A DNA stretch of 41,872 nucleotides, from contig CADCCH010000014.1 of assembly GCA_902799875.1 (NCBI GenBank), positions 1-41,872 of the forward strand, written 5' to 3'. This stretch comes from an uncultured Bacteroidales bacterium (GTDB taxonomy: Bacteria > Bacteroidota > Bacteroidia > Bacteroidales > Paludibacteraceae). Under the pieces are notes generated by a model, which made no database searches, had not been told where the DNA came from, and was given only the letters and a program-made list of their open reading frames with translations. Shown here in pieces: positions 16,888 through 26,520 of the stretch. A program made the translations under genes and the position numbers. How positions within the stretch are numbered: position 1 is the first letter of the stretch; every line of letters starts with the position of its first letter.

Positions 16888-16924
16888 TAAAAAAGCCTGC
16901 AGGTTGGAACTTGCAGGTTTTTTT
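16888..16924. terminator. Bidirectional terminator between convergent genes
   Basis: A stem cctgca/tgcagg (16896-16901, 16912-16917) is flanked by an A run on the left and a T run (16918-16924) on the right, so it can serve the ATPase gene from the left and the barrel gene of the pot operon from the right. Confidence 0.8.
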
Positions 16925-16939
16925 GTGTAGACCGTTTGT

Positions 16940-18712
16940 TTAGAAGCGGAAGGTGGCACCGAGCAGGAAAGAGATACCTTGCGAGCGGTAGCCGTAGTAG
17001 TACTCGTTCTTGTGGTGGAGCCAGTTCTCGATCTCGCAGAAGAGCGTGAGATTTGGCTTGGGCTCGGGTCTTAAGACACCGGTATCCCGGTATCCCGTTT
17101 TCCCGGAATTGCGAACCTTACCTACCCACATATCATATTGCAGACCGAGGTTGCACTCGAGGATGGGGCGGAGGTTATGCTCAATGCCCATTATATCCAG
17201 CGCCAGACGGTTACCCACGAAACGGTTATCCGAATAGAGCGACCAGTGACGGTCGATACGGCCGTCCACACGTACGCCTAACTCCCATACCGGACGATCG
17301 TATACTGGTATATTGCCTTTCCAGAAGTAATAATCGCCGTTGACGTTGATGCGCAGTTTGTCCTGAAGGTGGTAATTGATCTGACCACCGACCTTTCCGC
17401 GCTGGTAATCGGCGTATCCATAATCCAGATTACCCATGAGGTCCGCGATGAGGACGGTCTGATTCATCATATACGCATACCCTCCGTGGATCTCCACGAG
17501 CAGGTCACGAACCGGACGGATATGGAATCCTAACTCTCCGTCCACCGGTGTGTACTCGGTAGCATGGTTATCGGCGATACCAGCCGGCACGCGGCGGTAA
17601 CGGTTCTCTTCCATGAACTCCTGCAGACTTCCCAGACCGTGGTGACCCATGACGTCCGCATAGACGGTGAGCCATTGTTTGGCTACCTGCGCCTCAAAAT
17701 TGATATGCGGTGAGGGAGCGAAAGAGATGTTCTGCGAACCGGAGAGCAACTGGCCGTGACCGATATTGAGGTCGAGGTTCACTCCCGCATGCACGCGTAC
17801 GCGCGTTCCTTCATAAGCATAATAAGGCTCAATGCGGAAGTTATGGCGGTTGCTGGCTGATGCTGGAACAACGAGATCTCCCGATTGGAGGAAGTTATTC
17901 TGGATATACACCTGCGTTCCGACGTGGTGCTCTTCGCTGTGCCAATCAAATCCACCCTTCGTACGCAGCTGGTGCTCCGATACCGTACCGGGCTTGGAAA
18001 AGAGCACGTAGCCCGTCTGCGCCTGCCATTGGATATCGTTCTTGGGATTGGACTTGACGCCGATATACGCCTCCACCGACCAGAGCGATGTCAGATCGGT
18101 GTCTGTCAGCGGGCGTTTCTTATAGGCCACGTTGTTCTTCTCCCATCCTCCGAAATCACGATTGGTCAGCGCGTAATGTGCGTAATCGTAGAAATGACCG
18201 TACTTATGGTAGTACAGGTTACCGCCGTTGACGCCGAAATAGAGGTCGCAACTGGAGAAGGGGTGGGTGAAATCGAGTCCTACTTTGGTTTTACTGAGCG
18301 TCGCCAGACCCCATTCGGCTTTGTGGTGGGCATAGACATCGAGGATGGAGCGTTTGCCGTCATCGAGGTGGTAGCCGAAGTCAAAAAGCGTATTAGGGTG
18401 ACCTAATCCACCGCGGACATATCCGTTATACAGCTTACCCGGCTCAAAGCGCGTAGGCTGCGAGAGGAGCGGATGGAAAGTGGCTGCCGGCGTGACGTCC
18501 GTCGTGTACTCGGAGTACTCGATGGGTGCGGGTTCGATGGTCGTCTGCACGATGGCAGGCTTGGTCGAAACTTTTCCCGCTGCCTGAATAACCGGCTGAA
18601 AATCACGCTCTACCGTTACACTGCGGTTGAGGGCGCTGTCGCTTTGGGCATTAACGGGAACTAGGAACCCTAGGAATCCTAGGAAAACTAGGAATCTACT
18701 ATTCTTCTTCAT
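16940..18712 (-). CDS. Outer-membrane beta-barrel protein at the end of the pot operon
   Basis: 590 residues from the ATG at 18712. A signal peptide (FLVFLGFLGFLVPVNAQ) is encoded by a CTAG array. A short linker SALNRSVTVERDFQPVIQAAGKV resembles the segment of Bacteroidales barrels encoded beside TPR genes. The remainder is a long run of amphipathic strands (YVRGGLG, FDFGYHLDDG, GVNGGNLYYHK) and ends in a terminal strand finishing with F (FLLGATFRF). I see no TonB plug, so it is unlikely to be a true TonB receptor. Its start overlaps the TPR gene by 14 nt. The frame continues upstream to 18790, but that extension has no signal peptide and lies in the TPR gene, so it is rejected. It also contains a 3 x 8 nt array. 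Cargo unknown. Confidence 0.8.
   Translation of the reverse strand: MKKNSRFLVFLGFLGFLVPVNAQSDSALNRSVTVERDFQPVIQAAGKVSTKPAIVQTTIEPAPIEYSEYTTDVTPAATFHPLLSQPTRFEPGKLYNGYVRGGLGHPNTLFDFGYHLDDGKRSILDVYAHHKAEWGLATLSKTKVGLDFTHPFSSCDLYFGVNGGNLYYHKYGHFYDYAHYALTNRDFGGWEKNNVAYKKRPLTDTDLTSLWSVEAYIGVKSNPKNDIQWQAQTGYVLFSKPGTVSEHQLRTKGGFDWHSEEHHVGTQVYIQNNFLQSGDLVVPASASNRHNFRIEPYYAYEGTRVRVHAGVNLDLNIGHGQLLSGSQNISFAPSPHINFEAQVAKQWLTVYADVMGHHGLGSLQEFMEENRYRRVPAGIADNHATEYTPVDGELGFHIRPVRDLLVEIHGGYAYMMNQTVLIADLMGNLDYGYADYQRGKVGGQINYHLQDKLRINVNGDYYFWKGNIPVYDRPVWELGVRVDGRIDRHWSLYSDNRFVGNRLALDIMGIEHNLRPILECNLGLQYDMWVGKVRNSGKTGYRDTGVLRPEPKPNLTLFCEIENWLHHKNEYYYGYRSQGISFLLGATFRF
17081..17104 (-). repeat. Three 8-nt units inside the barrel gene
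   Basis: ggtatccc at 17081-17088, ggtatccc at 17089-17096 and the variant gttttccc at 17097-17104 (plus-strand reading). Three units of 8 nt make 24 nt, so the frame is kept although one unit would break it. The array encodes about GKTGYRDT in the protein. Confidence 0.75.
18661..18694 (-). repeat. CTAG array, 9-nt period, encoding the barrel's signal peptide
   Basis: CTAG starts at 18661, 18670, 18679 and 18688, an exact 9-nt period. Read on the minus strand it encodes the FLVFLGFLGFL core of the signal peptide. Confidence 0.9.
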
Positions 18713-21647
18713 CTTTCTCCTCCTTTCTTTCGGGTTGTTCGAGTTGGTCGAGCGCGCTGAGGCGTTCGGCGATGAGCGACGGGATATCATCGTTAGTAGC
18801 CGTGTAGTTCTGCTGGAGTACCAACAGGTACTGACGTGCTTGGAAGAGTTCCCCGCGTTCGCGGTTGATATCGCTCAACAGCACCAGCGCCCGGGCTAAC
18901 CAGTATTGCTGCTGGGTGTTGCTTTGGGTGAACTCCATGATCTGTGCTTCGGCACCGTCGTAGTCCTTAATCGCATAGAAAGACTCGGCTAAGAGGTACT
19001 TGGCCTCCGCACCTTGTGCCGTACGCACCTCGGCCGATAGGATACTGAGATCCGCCTGCGCTTTATTCCACTGCTTGAGCGCGATATAGGCTTTCGCACG
19101 ACCATAGAGGGCTTCGGCTTTGGTCTCTTCGCTCAGCGGTTGATCACTGAGGATCTGCTCGGCGATGTCGATGGCCGCCTGATGCCGACCGAGTGCTTGT
19201 GAACAACGCAGGATACCCAAACGGGCAATCGTGGTGTTCTCGCGGGTCGAAGCCAGACTATGCATGCGGTAGAAGGCCTCCAGCGCACAGTTATAATCGG
19301 CTTTGTCGTAACAGATCTCCGCGACACGCGTAGCCGCTTCCTCCTGATACGGATTGGCATTCATCTCCGCCAGCACCTTATATTGCTCTAACGCCTCCGA
19401 ACTTTGTCCGAGACGGTAGTACGAATCCGCCAGGTAGTAACGCGCCGTGGTGCAATAACGGCCTCCGGCGCAGAACTTGGTGATATAATTACTGAGCGAA
19501 ACGGTCGCCTTACGATAATCGGCCTGCATGTACTGCATCTCGGCTGCCGCATAGAGGAGCGAGTCCTCGGCGGTGGAGACGTTCATGTTCATACGTGCGA
19601 GGTTCTTGGTGTACTCCAGGTACTCGTTCACGTTACCGGTCTCCACATAGAGTGCCTGCAGCGCATCGAGGGCGGTGTATGCCTCTTCGGTAGCCGGGTA
19701 TTTCTCGATCGTCTGACGATAGGCCGTGATCGCCTGCTCATTCTCATGGAGGTTACGATAGAGCATCGCGCGCTCCAGCGACGCCTTACGCGCCAGCGTA
19801 GAATGCGGATAGGTCGAAAGCAACTGTCCGTACGTGCTTATCGCCGCACGCTCATCGTCCTGCTGGAGCTGGGCACGGGCAATCTCATAGATACCGTCGT
19901 CGGCGTAGTCGGACTTGGGATAGCGGCTGACGAGTTCACGAAGGATCGTGATCTTATCGCTGTACTTATGTTGCAAGCCCAGGGCATAACCGCGCTGGAA
20001 AAGCGCATAGTCCGCACCGGAAGACTGCAGTTTGCTCACCTGCGAATAATATGTGATCGCTTGCTGGAACTGGCGGGCGTTGAAGTAACAGTCACCGATC
20101 CGGTTGAGGGCATCGGCATAGGTCGGTTCGGTCGCCAGTGCCGCATCGATATAGACGGAGAACGCCTCACGGGCTTTGTCGTACTTGGCCTGCGAGAACG
20201 CTGCATAACCCTGCAGATAACGCGCGATAGAGTAGTTATCGGACTTGCGTGCGTCCGGACGAGCAAAGAAACTGTTCAGGTCCTGCTCGCAAGCCACGTA
20301 GTTACGCAGGCGGTAATTGGCCTCCGCACGAATATAAAAAGCTTCGGTCGTGTACAGATCCGACTCCGCCTTGTGGTTGATCACCTCCGTCGTCCAGTTG
20401 ATAGCCTGCTGCATCTTACCTTGCAGGAAATGATCCGCACCGAGTTGGTAACGGAGATACTGCTTGGTCTGCAACATCTTGGGCGAAGGATTCGGAATAG
20501 AATCCAGGGTCGTAATAGCAGCCGCGTAGTTCTTACTCTGCATCAAGGCGTCACTCAACAACTGGTATATCCGTCCTTCGTACTTGGAGTCGGGATATTG
20601 CGTGAGGAAGTCATTGAACGCCCGCACGGATTCACCGAGCGCGCTGGACGACTGATAGGTGCAGAGGGTGTAGTTATACGCCGCCTCTTCCGTGATAGCC
20701 GGTGTGATGCCGATCTGGGCTGCGGCTTGGAAAGAGAGTTTGGCTTGCTCCGGTTGCTTCAACTGCACGTAGGCGTTACCCATCGTCAGACAGGTCGCCT
20801 CCGAGAGCGAGTCTTTTTCCTGCTTGACTTGCTTGAGGTACTTGACCGCCTCGTCGTAACGGTTCAGGTGGTAGTTGGCGGAACCCAACATATACATATC
20901 CGAGCGAACGAGTTCCTCTTTCTGCGCAGCGGCCATCTTGGCGTAACGGCTCAAGTGGTCGGCGGCAGCGGCATAGTCCTGCTTACGGAACGCTATCTCA
21001 CCCAAAATACGATGGAGCTCACTGTTGTTCGTGCTCTCCGGTTGGTCCTTGAGGATCTGGTTCGCACGCGTCTCTACCTCCTCGAAGTTACAGTTCGCGT
21101 ACTCGATCTGCACGATGTAGAACGGTACGGTCTTGGCGTAAGCTTTGTCGGACTCCAGCTGTTTGAGGGCCGGCAGGGCTTTGTCGTACTTCTGCTGTTT
21201 GTACATGCAGTACGCGTAGTAATACGTGCCGCGCGTCTGGTAACGACCCTCGTTCTTGGAGAGGATACTGAAATAGACGGCTGCGCGTTGGAACTCCTGC
21301 TGCATCAGGTACGCGTATCCGCGGTAGAAGGAGTAATCCTGCTGATGCGGACGCGTGAGCGCCTGGATATCTACCGGTTCCAAGAACTTCAGTCCTTGCT
21401 TATAACGTCCTTTCTCCACCTGCAGCACACCTTGCATGAACTGCACTTCGTCCTTGAAGGTGGTATATGGATAAGCCTGCAGGTAGGTCTTGAGATCGCG
21501 CTGCAGCAACTTATCCCGCCCGTCAAAACGGGCAGCCAAGGCATTGTAGTGCTGCTCCATCTCGCTCGTTTGAGCGGAGAGGGGAGTAACTAGGATTCCT
21601 AGGAAACCTAGGAGACCTAGGATGCCTAGTTGGATTCTTTTTCTCAT
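18699..21647 (-). CDS. Large secreted tetratricopeptide-repeat protein
   Basis: 982 residues. The signal peptide GILGLLGFLGILVTPLSAQ is again encoded by a CTAG array. The mature protein is almost entirely helical 34-residue TPR units, seen as repeated A-x-x-x-Y/F patterns (for example FLEQ-like helices in KYDKALPALKQLES, NYAAAITTLDSI, KYDKAREAFSVYI, DYNCALEAFYRMH). The acidic tail ends KEEKDEEE. Periplasmic TPR proteins of this type scaffold outer-membrane machinery and often sit next to a barrel gene in Bacteroidales. Here it overlaps the barrel gene downstream by 14 nt and the potD gene upstream by 4 nt (ATGA), so they are translated together. Which barrel or cargo it serves is not known. 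Confidence 0.85.
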   Translation of the reverse strand: MRKRIQLGILGLLGFLGILVTPLSAQTSEMEQHYNALAARFDGRDKLLQRDLKTYLQAYPYTTFKDEVQFMQGVLQVEKGRYKQGLKFLEPVDIQALTRPHQQDYSFYRGYAYLMQQEFQRAAVYFSILSKNEGRYQTRGTYYYAYCMYKQQKYDKALPALKQLESDKAYAKTVPFYIVQIEYANCNFEEVETRANQILKDQPESTNNSELHRILGEIAFRKQDYAAAADHLSRYAKMAAAQKEELVRSDMYMLGSANYHLNRYDEAVKYLKQVKQEKDSLSEATCLTMGNAYVQLKQPEQAKLSFQAAAQIGITPAITEEAAYNYTLCTYQSSSALGESVRAFNDFLTQYPDSKYEGRIYQLLSDALMQSKNYAAAITTLDSIPNPSPKMLQTKQYLRYQLGADHFLQGKMQQAINWTTEVINHKAESDLYTTEAFYIRAEANYRLRNYVACEQDLNSFFARPDARKSDNYSIARYLQGYAAFSQAKYDKAREAFSVYIDAALATEPTYADALNRIGDCYFNARQFQQAITYYSQVSKLQSSGADYALFQRGYALGLQHKYSDKITILRELVSRYPKSDYADDGIYEIARAQLQQDDERAAISTYGQLLSTYPHSTLARKASLERAMLYRNLHENEQAITAYRQTIEKYPATEEAYTALDALQALYVETGNVNEYLEYTKNLARMNMNVSTAEDSLLYAAAEMQYMQADYRKATVSLSNYITKFCAGGRYCTTARYYLADSYYRLGQSSEALEQYKVLAEMNANPYQEEAATRVAEICYDKADYNCALEAFYRMHSLASTRENTTIARLGILRCSQALGRHQAAIDIAEQILSDQPLSEETKAEALYGRAKAYIALKQWNKAQADLSILSAEVRTAQGAEAKYLLAESFYAIKDYDGAEAQIMEFTQSNTQQQYWLARALVLLSDINRERGELFQARQYLLVLQQNYTATNDDIPSLIAERLSALDQLEQPERKEEKDEEE
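21590..21629 (-). repeat. CTAG array, 9-nt period, encoding the TPR protein's signal peptide
   Basis: CTAG starts at 21590, 21599, 21608, 21617 and 21626, an exact 9-nt period, five units. On the minus strand it encodes the LGILGLLGFLGIL core. Confidence 0.9.
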
Positions 21648-22900
21648 CTAGCTAATTTGATTTCGTTCCACATCTCGAGCAACATCTCCTGTGCGTCACC
21701 TGCATCGTGCATCAGCGCGCAACGGTCGATGGTCGATTTGTCTGCATAGTAAACGGGGTTGAGGTGGAGCGCATGCGGATCCAAGATCTCACCGTCCACT
21801 TCGATCGGGTCGTCACCGAAGAAATACGAAGCGTCCACGGTCTCCGGCCACTCTTCTGCATCATTCTGCTCTTCGAGGATCTCAGCCGCTGCGTTCGGTC
21901 CACCGGCGCAGGATACGTAACCGATCTCGTCCATGTTAGCCAATGCGTTCTCCGCTTTGCACATATAGTCGATGAAGTAAGTAGCGGCTTTGATGTTCTT
22001 GGCGTACTTCGGGATCACCCAACCGTCAAACCATACGTTCGAACCTTCTTTCGGTACGATATAATCGAGCATCACACCCATCTCGCCTGCCTCTTCGATA
22101 GCGAACTGTGCGTCACCGGACCAGCTGAGGTTGAGCCATGCTTTGCCCTTGGTCATCTCTTCCTTACCGAAATCAACCTCCCAACCGCAGATCTGTTTCT
22201 TAGCCTGCAGCAGGATGTTCTTCACCGCCTCTACACGCTCCGGTGTGATGTTACGAACCAACTCGTCACGGTTCACTTTACCTGCCTCGATCTGATCGGC
22301 ATAGGCATAGAGCACGAGTACCGAATAGACATCGCGGAACGCATCTTTCATCAGGATACGGTTCTCAAACTTAGGATCCAGTACAGCAGCCCAAGAGGTC
22401 AAGTCCTCGCGGTTGACGAACTGCGGGTTGTAGATGAAACCGGTGGTACCCCACATGTAACCGACCGTGTAGTCGCTGACCTGCAGGTCATAACGCGGCG
22501 CCATCTGCTGGAACTTGTTGAGCACGAACGGCGAGATGTTATCGAAATAGAAAATGCTGTCCGGGATCAGTTCTTTCTGAATCGGAATCAACAGATCTTT
22601 CTTGAGCATGCGCTCGATGATGTACTCCGACGGACAGAAGACATCGTAGTCCTCATGACCCACCTCGATCTTGGTGAGGGCTGTCTCGTTGATGTCAAAC
22701 GTCTCATAGACGAGTTGCACTTTCTCGCCGGTCTGGTCAAAATACCACTGCTCGAAATCCGCCTTCACGTCTTCGTCAATGTAATCGGCCCAGTTGAGCA
22801 CTTTGAGTTGATGTGCGCGGTCCGCACCGCCGCAGGAAGTCAACACGATGGCTACGAGAGCCATTACCCAAATAGAGATTTTTTTCATAGCATTACTCAT
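21644..22900 (-). CDS. potD: Spermidine/putrescine-binding lipoprotein PotD
   Basis: 418 residues. The lipoprotein signal is MALVAIVLTSCGG with lipid-attached Cys23; translation may instead start at Met5. The mature protein matches PotD-type extracellular solute-binding proteins: LKVLNWADYIDEDVKADFE at the start, DVFCPSEYIIERMLKKDLL, the TVGYMWGTTGFIYNP segment, and WFDGWVIPKYAKNIKAATYFIDYM near the end. It delivers polyamines to the PotB/PotC permease. Its start overlaps potC by 8 nt and its stop overlaps the TPR gene by 4 nt, so the whole series is one transcript. Binding specificity between putrescine and spermidine cannot be set from sequence alone. Confidence 0.93.
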   Translation of the reverse strand: MSNAMKKISIWVMALVAIVLTSCGGADRAHQLKVLNWADYIDEDVKADFEQWYFDQTGEKVQLVYETFDINETALTKIEVGHEDYDVFCPSEYIIERMLKKDLLIPIQKELIPDSIFYFDNISPFVLNKFQQMAPRYDLQVSDYTVGYMWGTTGFIYNPQFVNREDLTSWAAVLDPKFENRILMKDAFRDVYSVLVLYAYADQIEAGKVNRDELVRNITPERVEAVKNILLQAKKQICGWEVDFGKEEMTKGKAWLNLSWSGDAQFAIEEAGEMGVMLDYIVPKEGSNVWFDGWVIPKYAKNIKAATYFIDYMCKAENALANMDEIGYVSCAGGPNAAAEILEEQNDAEEWPETVDASYFFGDDPIEVDGEILDPHALHLNPVYYADKSTIDRCALMHDAGDAQEMLLEMWNEIKLAR

Positions 22901-24227
22901 TTTTGTGTTTATTATTACGTATATTGATATAAATTAATACAGCCAGCATCACGAGCAAGATGATCGTGAAGAGGGGACGCAACTCGGGGGTCAGACCGCC
23001 TTTTCGTGCGTCGGAGTAAATAAACGTACTGAGGGTCTCCAGTCCACCGGAGCCCTTGGTGAAGAACGTCACGCCGAAGTCGTCCACGGAGAGGGTGAGC
23101 GCGAGGATGAAACCCGACAGCATACCCGGCCATAACTCCGGCAACATCACCATGCGCAGCGCCTGCGCCGGTGTCGCACCCAGGTCGAGTGCCGCCTCGT
23201 AGGTGTTGGGGTTCATGCGACTCAAACGCGGTAACACGCTCAACACCACGTACGGTGTACAGAACACGACATGCGCGATACAGACGGTCGCCAGACCTTG
23301 ACTGAAACCGAGGGCTACAAAGAGCAGGAAGAGCGATATACCGGTGATGATGTCCGGGTTGATCATCGGCACGGAGTTGAGTAAGCTCACCGCCTTGCGA
23401 CTGCGTGCCCGCATGTTGTATATACCTATCGCCGCCAGCGTACCAAGAATGGTTGAGCAGACTGCTGCTACGAGGGCAATGACCACGGTGTACCAGATGG
23501 CGCTGTTGAGACCCGCATCGGCCTTGCCGGTGAAGAGGTTAACGTACAGATCGAGCGAGAATCCTGTCCAGTTACCAAGGATCTTACTCTTGGTGAACGA
23601 GAAGACGGCTATCAACGCAATCGGTGCGTACAACACAAGCAGCAGGAGCCATAAGTATAGCTGCGAACCGTAATGGCGACGCAGACCTATCCGTTTGCGG
23701 TGCAGCATCTCCTGCTCTACGGCCGTGAGATTCTTCTCTTTGCGACGTTGGATAATGATGATGACGGCATAGACGATACCGGCTGCCATCAGCAGGCCTG
23801 CGAACACGAACCATATCCATCCGTGGCTGCGTTTGGCCACGGCCGTATGGGTGCGTACATACTCCTCAAAAGTCTTATACGCATTTGCCACCCGTACGCG
23901 CTGTCCGCGGTTCTTGATCTCTTTGTTACTGCGCCAAACTGTCCAGAAAGTGCCGGTTTCATCGGTATAACTGTAGATCGAATCGAAGCGATCCGCCAAA
24001 GGCTGCGGCTCTGAGGCGAAGATGAAATCGAGGGAATCCTTTTCAATGGATACCGTTATATTGATCTTTTCTCCGGCATAACTCTCCGGGAAATCCGCCA
24101 AGAGCGTGTTTGCTGCGGTCGTTCCAACGCGGAGTTCATAGCTGAGGTTGGATTGCGCGCTCAGAGGACTAGCTAGGAGCCCTAGGAATCCTAGGAACCC
24201 TAGGAAGACTAGTTTTAAGCTTCTCAT
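22893..24227 (-). CDS. potC: PotC permease with an N-terminal secreted-domain fusion
   Basis: 444 residues, about 180 longer than usual PotC (about 260). Residues 1-24 form a classic signal peptide (VFLGFLGFLGLLASPLSA). Residues 25-135 are a soluble domain outside the inner membrane, beta-rich at first (SYELRVGTTAANTLLADF), of no family I recognise. A transmembrane helix (about 138-160) leads to a short basic cytoplasmic linker. The permease proper runs from about 188, with six helices and the EAA loop EAALDLGATPAQALRMVMLPELWPG that contacts PotA. The topology is consistent: the extra helix brings the chain back to the cytoplasm before PotC helix 1. ATGA overlap with potB. The permease call is firm; the role of the extra domain is unknown. 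Confidence 0.9.
   Translation of the reverse strand: MRSLKLVFLGFLGFLGLLASPLSAQSNLSYELRVGTTAANTLLADFPESYAGEKINITVSIEKDSLDFIFASEPQPLADRFDSIYSYTDETGTFWTVWRSNKEIKNRGQRVRVANAYKTFEEYVRTHTAVAKRSHGWIWFVFAGLLMAAGIVYAVIIIIQRRKEKNLTAVEQEMLHRKRIGLRRHYGSQLYLWLLLLVLYAPIALIAVFSFTKSKILGNWTGFSLDLYVNLFTGKADAGLNSAIWYTVVIALVAAVCSTILGTLAAIGIYNMRARSRKAVSLLNSVPMINPDIITGISLFLLFVALGFSQGLATVCIAHVVFCTPYVVLSVLPRLSRMNPNTYEAALDLGATPAQALRMVMLPELWPGMLSGFILALTLSVDDFGVTFFTKGSGGLETLSTFIYSDARKGGLTPELRPLFTIILLVMLAVLIYINIRNNKHKNE
24169..24212 (-). repeat. CTAG array, 9-nt period, encoding the PotC signal peptide
   Basis: CTAG starts at 24173, 24182, 24191, 24200 and 24209 (exact 9-nt period), with one more at 24169 out of step. 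On the minus strand it encodes the FLGFLGFLGLL core. Confidence 0.9.
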
Positions 24228-25015
24228 ACCAAACCTCCTTCCTCTTTGTCGTCGTGGTCACCGAAGAAACTCGTCAGACCGATGATAATCAGCAATACCA
24301 GCGACAGGACTGCTCCGTAGTTGAGCAAGTCGGTCGTGGTGATATAATCCTGAATGAGACTACCGAACAGTTTGATGTTGTTATGCGTCAGCAACTCGGC
24401 GATAGCAAAGGTGGAAACTGTCGGCATAAACACCATCACGATACCGCTGTACACACCGGGCATCGAGAGCGGTACAATCACTTTCCAGAAACTCTGCCAA
24501 CGGCTGGCACCCAGATCCTGCGCGGCCTCCACGAGCGAATTGTCCATCTTCTGCAACGTATTGTATATCGGGTAGATCATGAACGGCAGGTAGTCGTAAC
24601 AGAGACCGAAGAGTAGGGCACCTTCGCCTAACGGCAGACCGCACATGTTGAACAGTTCTACCGTCGCTACCGTACGCAGCAGGAAATTGATCCACATCGG
24701 CAGGATGAACAGCATCGCCATCACTTTAGGGGTCTTGAAATCCTCTTGCGCCATGATATACGCCGCCGGATAACCGATCAGAAGACAGATAGCAGTGTTA
24801 AACACCGCAATCATGAGCGAATAAAGGAAAGTCTGAATCGCTTCGCTATGGGTGAAGAACTTCGCGAAATTACGCAGGGTGAAATTGCCGTCGATATCCG
24901 TGAAGGCATACACGCCCACCAGAATGAGCGGTAACACCACGAATAGCGCCATGAACAAGATGTACGGCCAAGCCCAGGTACGACGCGAAGAGAATATCTG
25001 AACGAGTTTATTCAT
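24224..25015 (-). CDS. potB: Polyamine ABC transporter permease PotB
   Basis: 263 residues, the usual length. Six membrane helices are visible, starting with [23 protein letters not shown]. The cytoplasmic EAA loop reads [25 protein letters not shown] and docks onto PotA. Two short overlaps tie it to its neighbours: 8 nt with potA upstream and ATGA with potC downstream. With potC it forms the membrane channel of the polyamine importer. Confidence 0.94.
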   Translation of the reverse strand: MNKLVQIFSSRRTWAWPYILFMALFVVLPLILVGVYAFTDIDGNFTLRNFAKFFTHSEAIQTFLYSLMIAVFNTAICLLIGYPAAYIMAQEDFKTPKVMAMLFILPMWINFLLRTVATVELFNMCGLPLGEGALLFGLCYDYLPFMIYPIYNTLQKMDNSLVEAAQDLGASRWQSFWKVIVPLSMPGVYSGIVMVFMPTVSTFAIAELLTHNNIKLFGSLIQDYITTTDLLNYGAVLSLVLLIIIGLTSFFGDHDDKEEGGLV

Positions 25016-26477
25016 CTTTCCACTTGTCTATCTTGATCTTATTGGCCGGAATGATGATACCTACGCGGTCACCGTCATCCCATACATCGTTGGTGTTGAC
25101 GTACAGGTCATTGCCTTCGTCCGTACGGATGGTGAGGTGGTAGTGATTACCCTTGTAGAGGATAAAATGCACCTCTCCTGAGAGTGTTCCCTCTTCTTCG
25201 TAGTCCTGCAAGTCGATGTCGCGGAACTTGACACGCACCTGCACTTTCTCGCCGGGTTCAAAACCTTCCAGTTGTTTTTCCTCTACCTCCCATTCGGCAT
25301 CGAGGAACCATACTTTACCGTTCTTGAGCACCTCGCCTTCGAAATAATTCCAGATATAGTGCTCTTTCTTCATGATCTGGATGTCTTCGGGCTTCACCAG
25401 CATGCCGATCTCCGTGCCCGGCAGGTACTCGTGGTAATCCTGAATAAGGAACTCGTAGTTATCCGGAGTCAGTACGCGCATCTCATAATGCACGCCTTTG
25501 AAGATACAGGTCTGCACCTCGCCGTACCATTTTGTAAATTTACCCTTCGGTACACGGTCTTCGGCATCGTCATCTTCGTTGGCAACGACTTTACCGCGTT
25601 TCTCATCCTCTTTGCGCCACACATAGATATCCTCCGGACGAATAACCACATCGACCGGGTTGTTCTCACCGAAACCGGTATCAATACAATCGAATTCCTG
25701 TCCGCAGAACGCCACCCGTTTATCACGAATCATGGTTCCGGAAAGGATGTTACTTTCTCCGATGAAATCGGCAACAAAGCAGTTCTGCGGCTCGTTATAG
25801 ATATCCGTCGGGGTACCTATCTGCTGGATACGTCCTTCACTCATCACCACCACGCGGTCGGAGAGCGTTAGCGCCTCTTCCTGATCGTGGGTGACGTAGA
25901 TGAAAGTGATACCCAGTTTCTCGTGCAACTCCTTCAACTCGATCTGCATGTCGTGGCGCATCTTGAGATCGAGGGCGCTGAGCGGCTCGTCCAGCAAGAG
26001 CACTTCAGGCTTGTTGACAATCGCACGTGCAATCGCTACACGCTGTTGCTGGCCACCGGAGAGGGTGTCCACTTTGCGCTCCTCATAACCCGTGAGGTTA
26101 GCCATCTTCAGTGCCTGACGCACTTTTTTCTTGATGGTCTCCGGGTCTTCTTTCTTGAGCTTCAAACCAAAAGCGACGTTGTTGAAAACGTTTAGATGGG
26201 GGAATAAAGCGTATTTTTGAAATACCGTGTTCACCGGACGCTTGTAAGGCGGTGTCTTGGTGACATCTTCGCCTTTAAGCAGGATATCTCCCGATGAAGC
26301 AACTTGAAAACCGGCTATACAACGTAGTAACGTTGTCTTGCCGCAGCCCGAGGGGCCTAAGATGGTGACGAACTCGCCTTTTTTGACTTGCAGGCTAACG
26401 TCATTCAATGCATACTTACCATCCTCGAACTGCTTCGAGACATGGTTGACCTCAATAATAAACTCCGATTTTGCCAT
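25008..26477 (-). CDS. potA: Polyamine ABC transporter ATPase PotA, tandem TOBE domains
   Basis: 489 residues from the ATG at 26477 ([15 protein letters not shown]); a frame start at 26501 adds eight residues that do not fit the family. Walker [10 protein letters not shown], signature LSGGQQQR, Walker [13 protein letters not shown] and the H-loop [10 protein letters not shown] are all present, so it should hydrolyse ATP. It is about 110 residues longer than E. coli-type PotA. The tail holds two similar units, each with a GEV-x(4-5)-FKG/YKG-x-HY pattern (near 325 and 445), which look like two TOBE regulatory domains separated by a third beta-rich segment. It is the first gene of the pot operon. 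Confidence 0.93.
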   Translation of the reverse strand: MAKSEFIIEVNHVSKQFEDGKYALNDVSLQVKKGEFVTILGPSGCGKTTLLRCIAGFQVASSGDILLKGEDVTKTPPYKRPVNTVFQKYALFPHLNVFNNVAFGLKLKKEDPETIKKKVRQALKMANLTGYEERKVDTLSGGQQQRVAIARAIVNKPEVLLLDEPLSALDLKMRHDMQIELKELHEKLGITFIYVTHDQEEALTLSDRVVVMSEGRIQQIGTPTDIYNEPQNCFVADFIGESNILSGTMIRDKRVAFCGQEFDCIDTGFGENNPVDVVIRPEDIYVWRKEDEKRGKVVANEDDDAEDRVPKGKFTKWYGEVQTCIFKGVHYEMRVLTPDNYEFLIQDYHEYLPGTEIGMLVKPEDIQIMKKEHYIWNYFEGEVLKNGKVWFLDAEWEVEEKQLEGFEPGEKVQVRVKFRDIDLQDYEEEGTLSGEVHFILYKGNHYHLTIRTDEGNDLYVNTNDVWDDGDRVGIIIPANKIKIDKWKDE

Positions 26478-26520
26478 TTCTTTCCATAAATACACGCGCA
26501 TACTCGCGCAAAATACGCCG

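Noticed and set aside
18713..18790. Longer N-terminus for the barrel gene
   Set aside because: The extra 26 residues (Arg/Ser/Asn-rich) come from the TPR gene's other frame; the signal peptide starts at 18712.
19404..21593. A 729-codon open frame on the plus strand opposite the TPR gene
   Set aside because: It is antisense to a clear TPR protein, has no signal or recognisable domain, and its Val/Leu/Arg-rich, low-complexity make-up is what a codon-biased opposite strand gives.
21707..22927. A 406-codon open frame on the plus strand opposite potD
   Set aside because: Antisense shadow of a well-supported PotD gene; no domain and no start signal.
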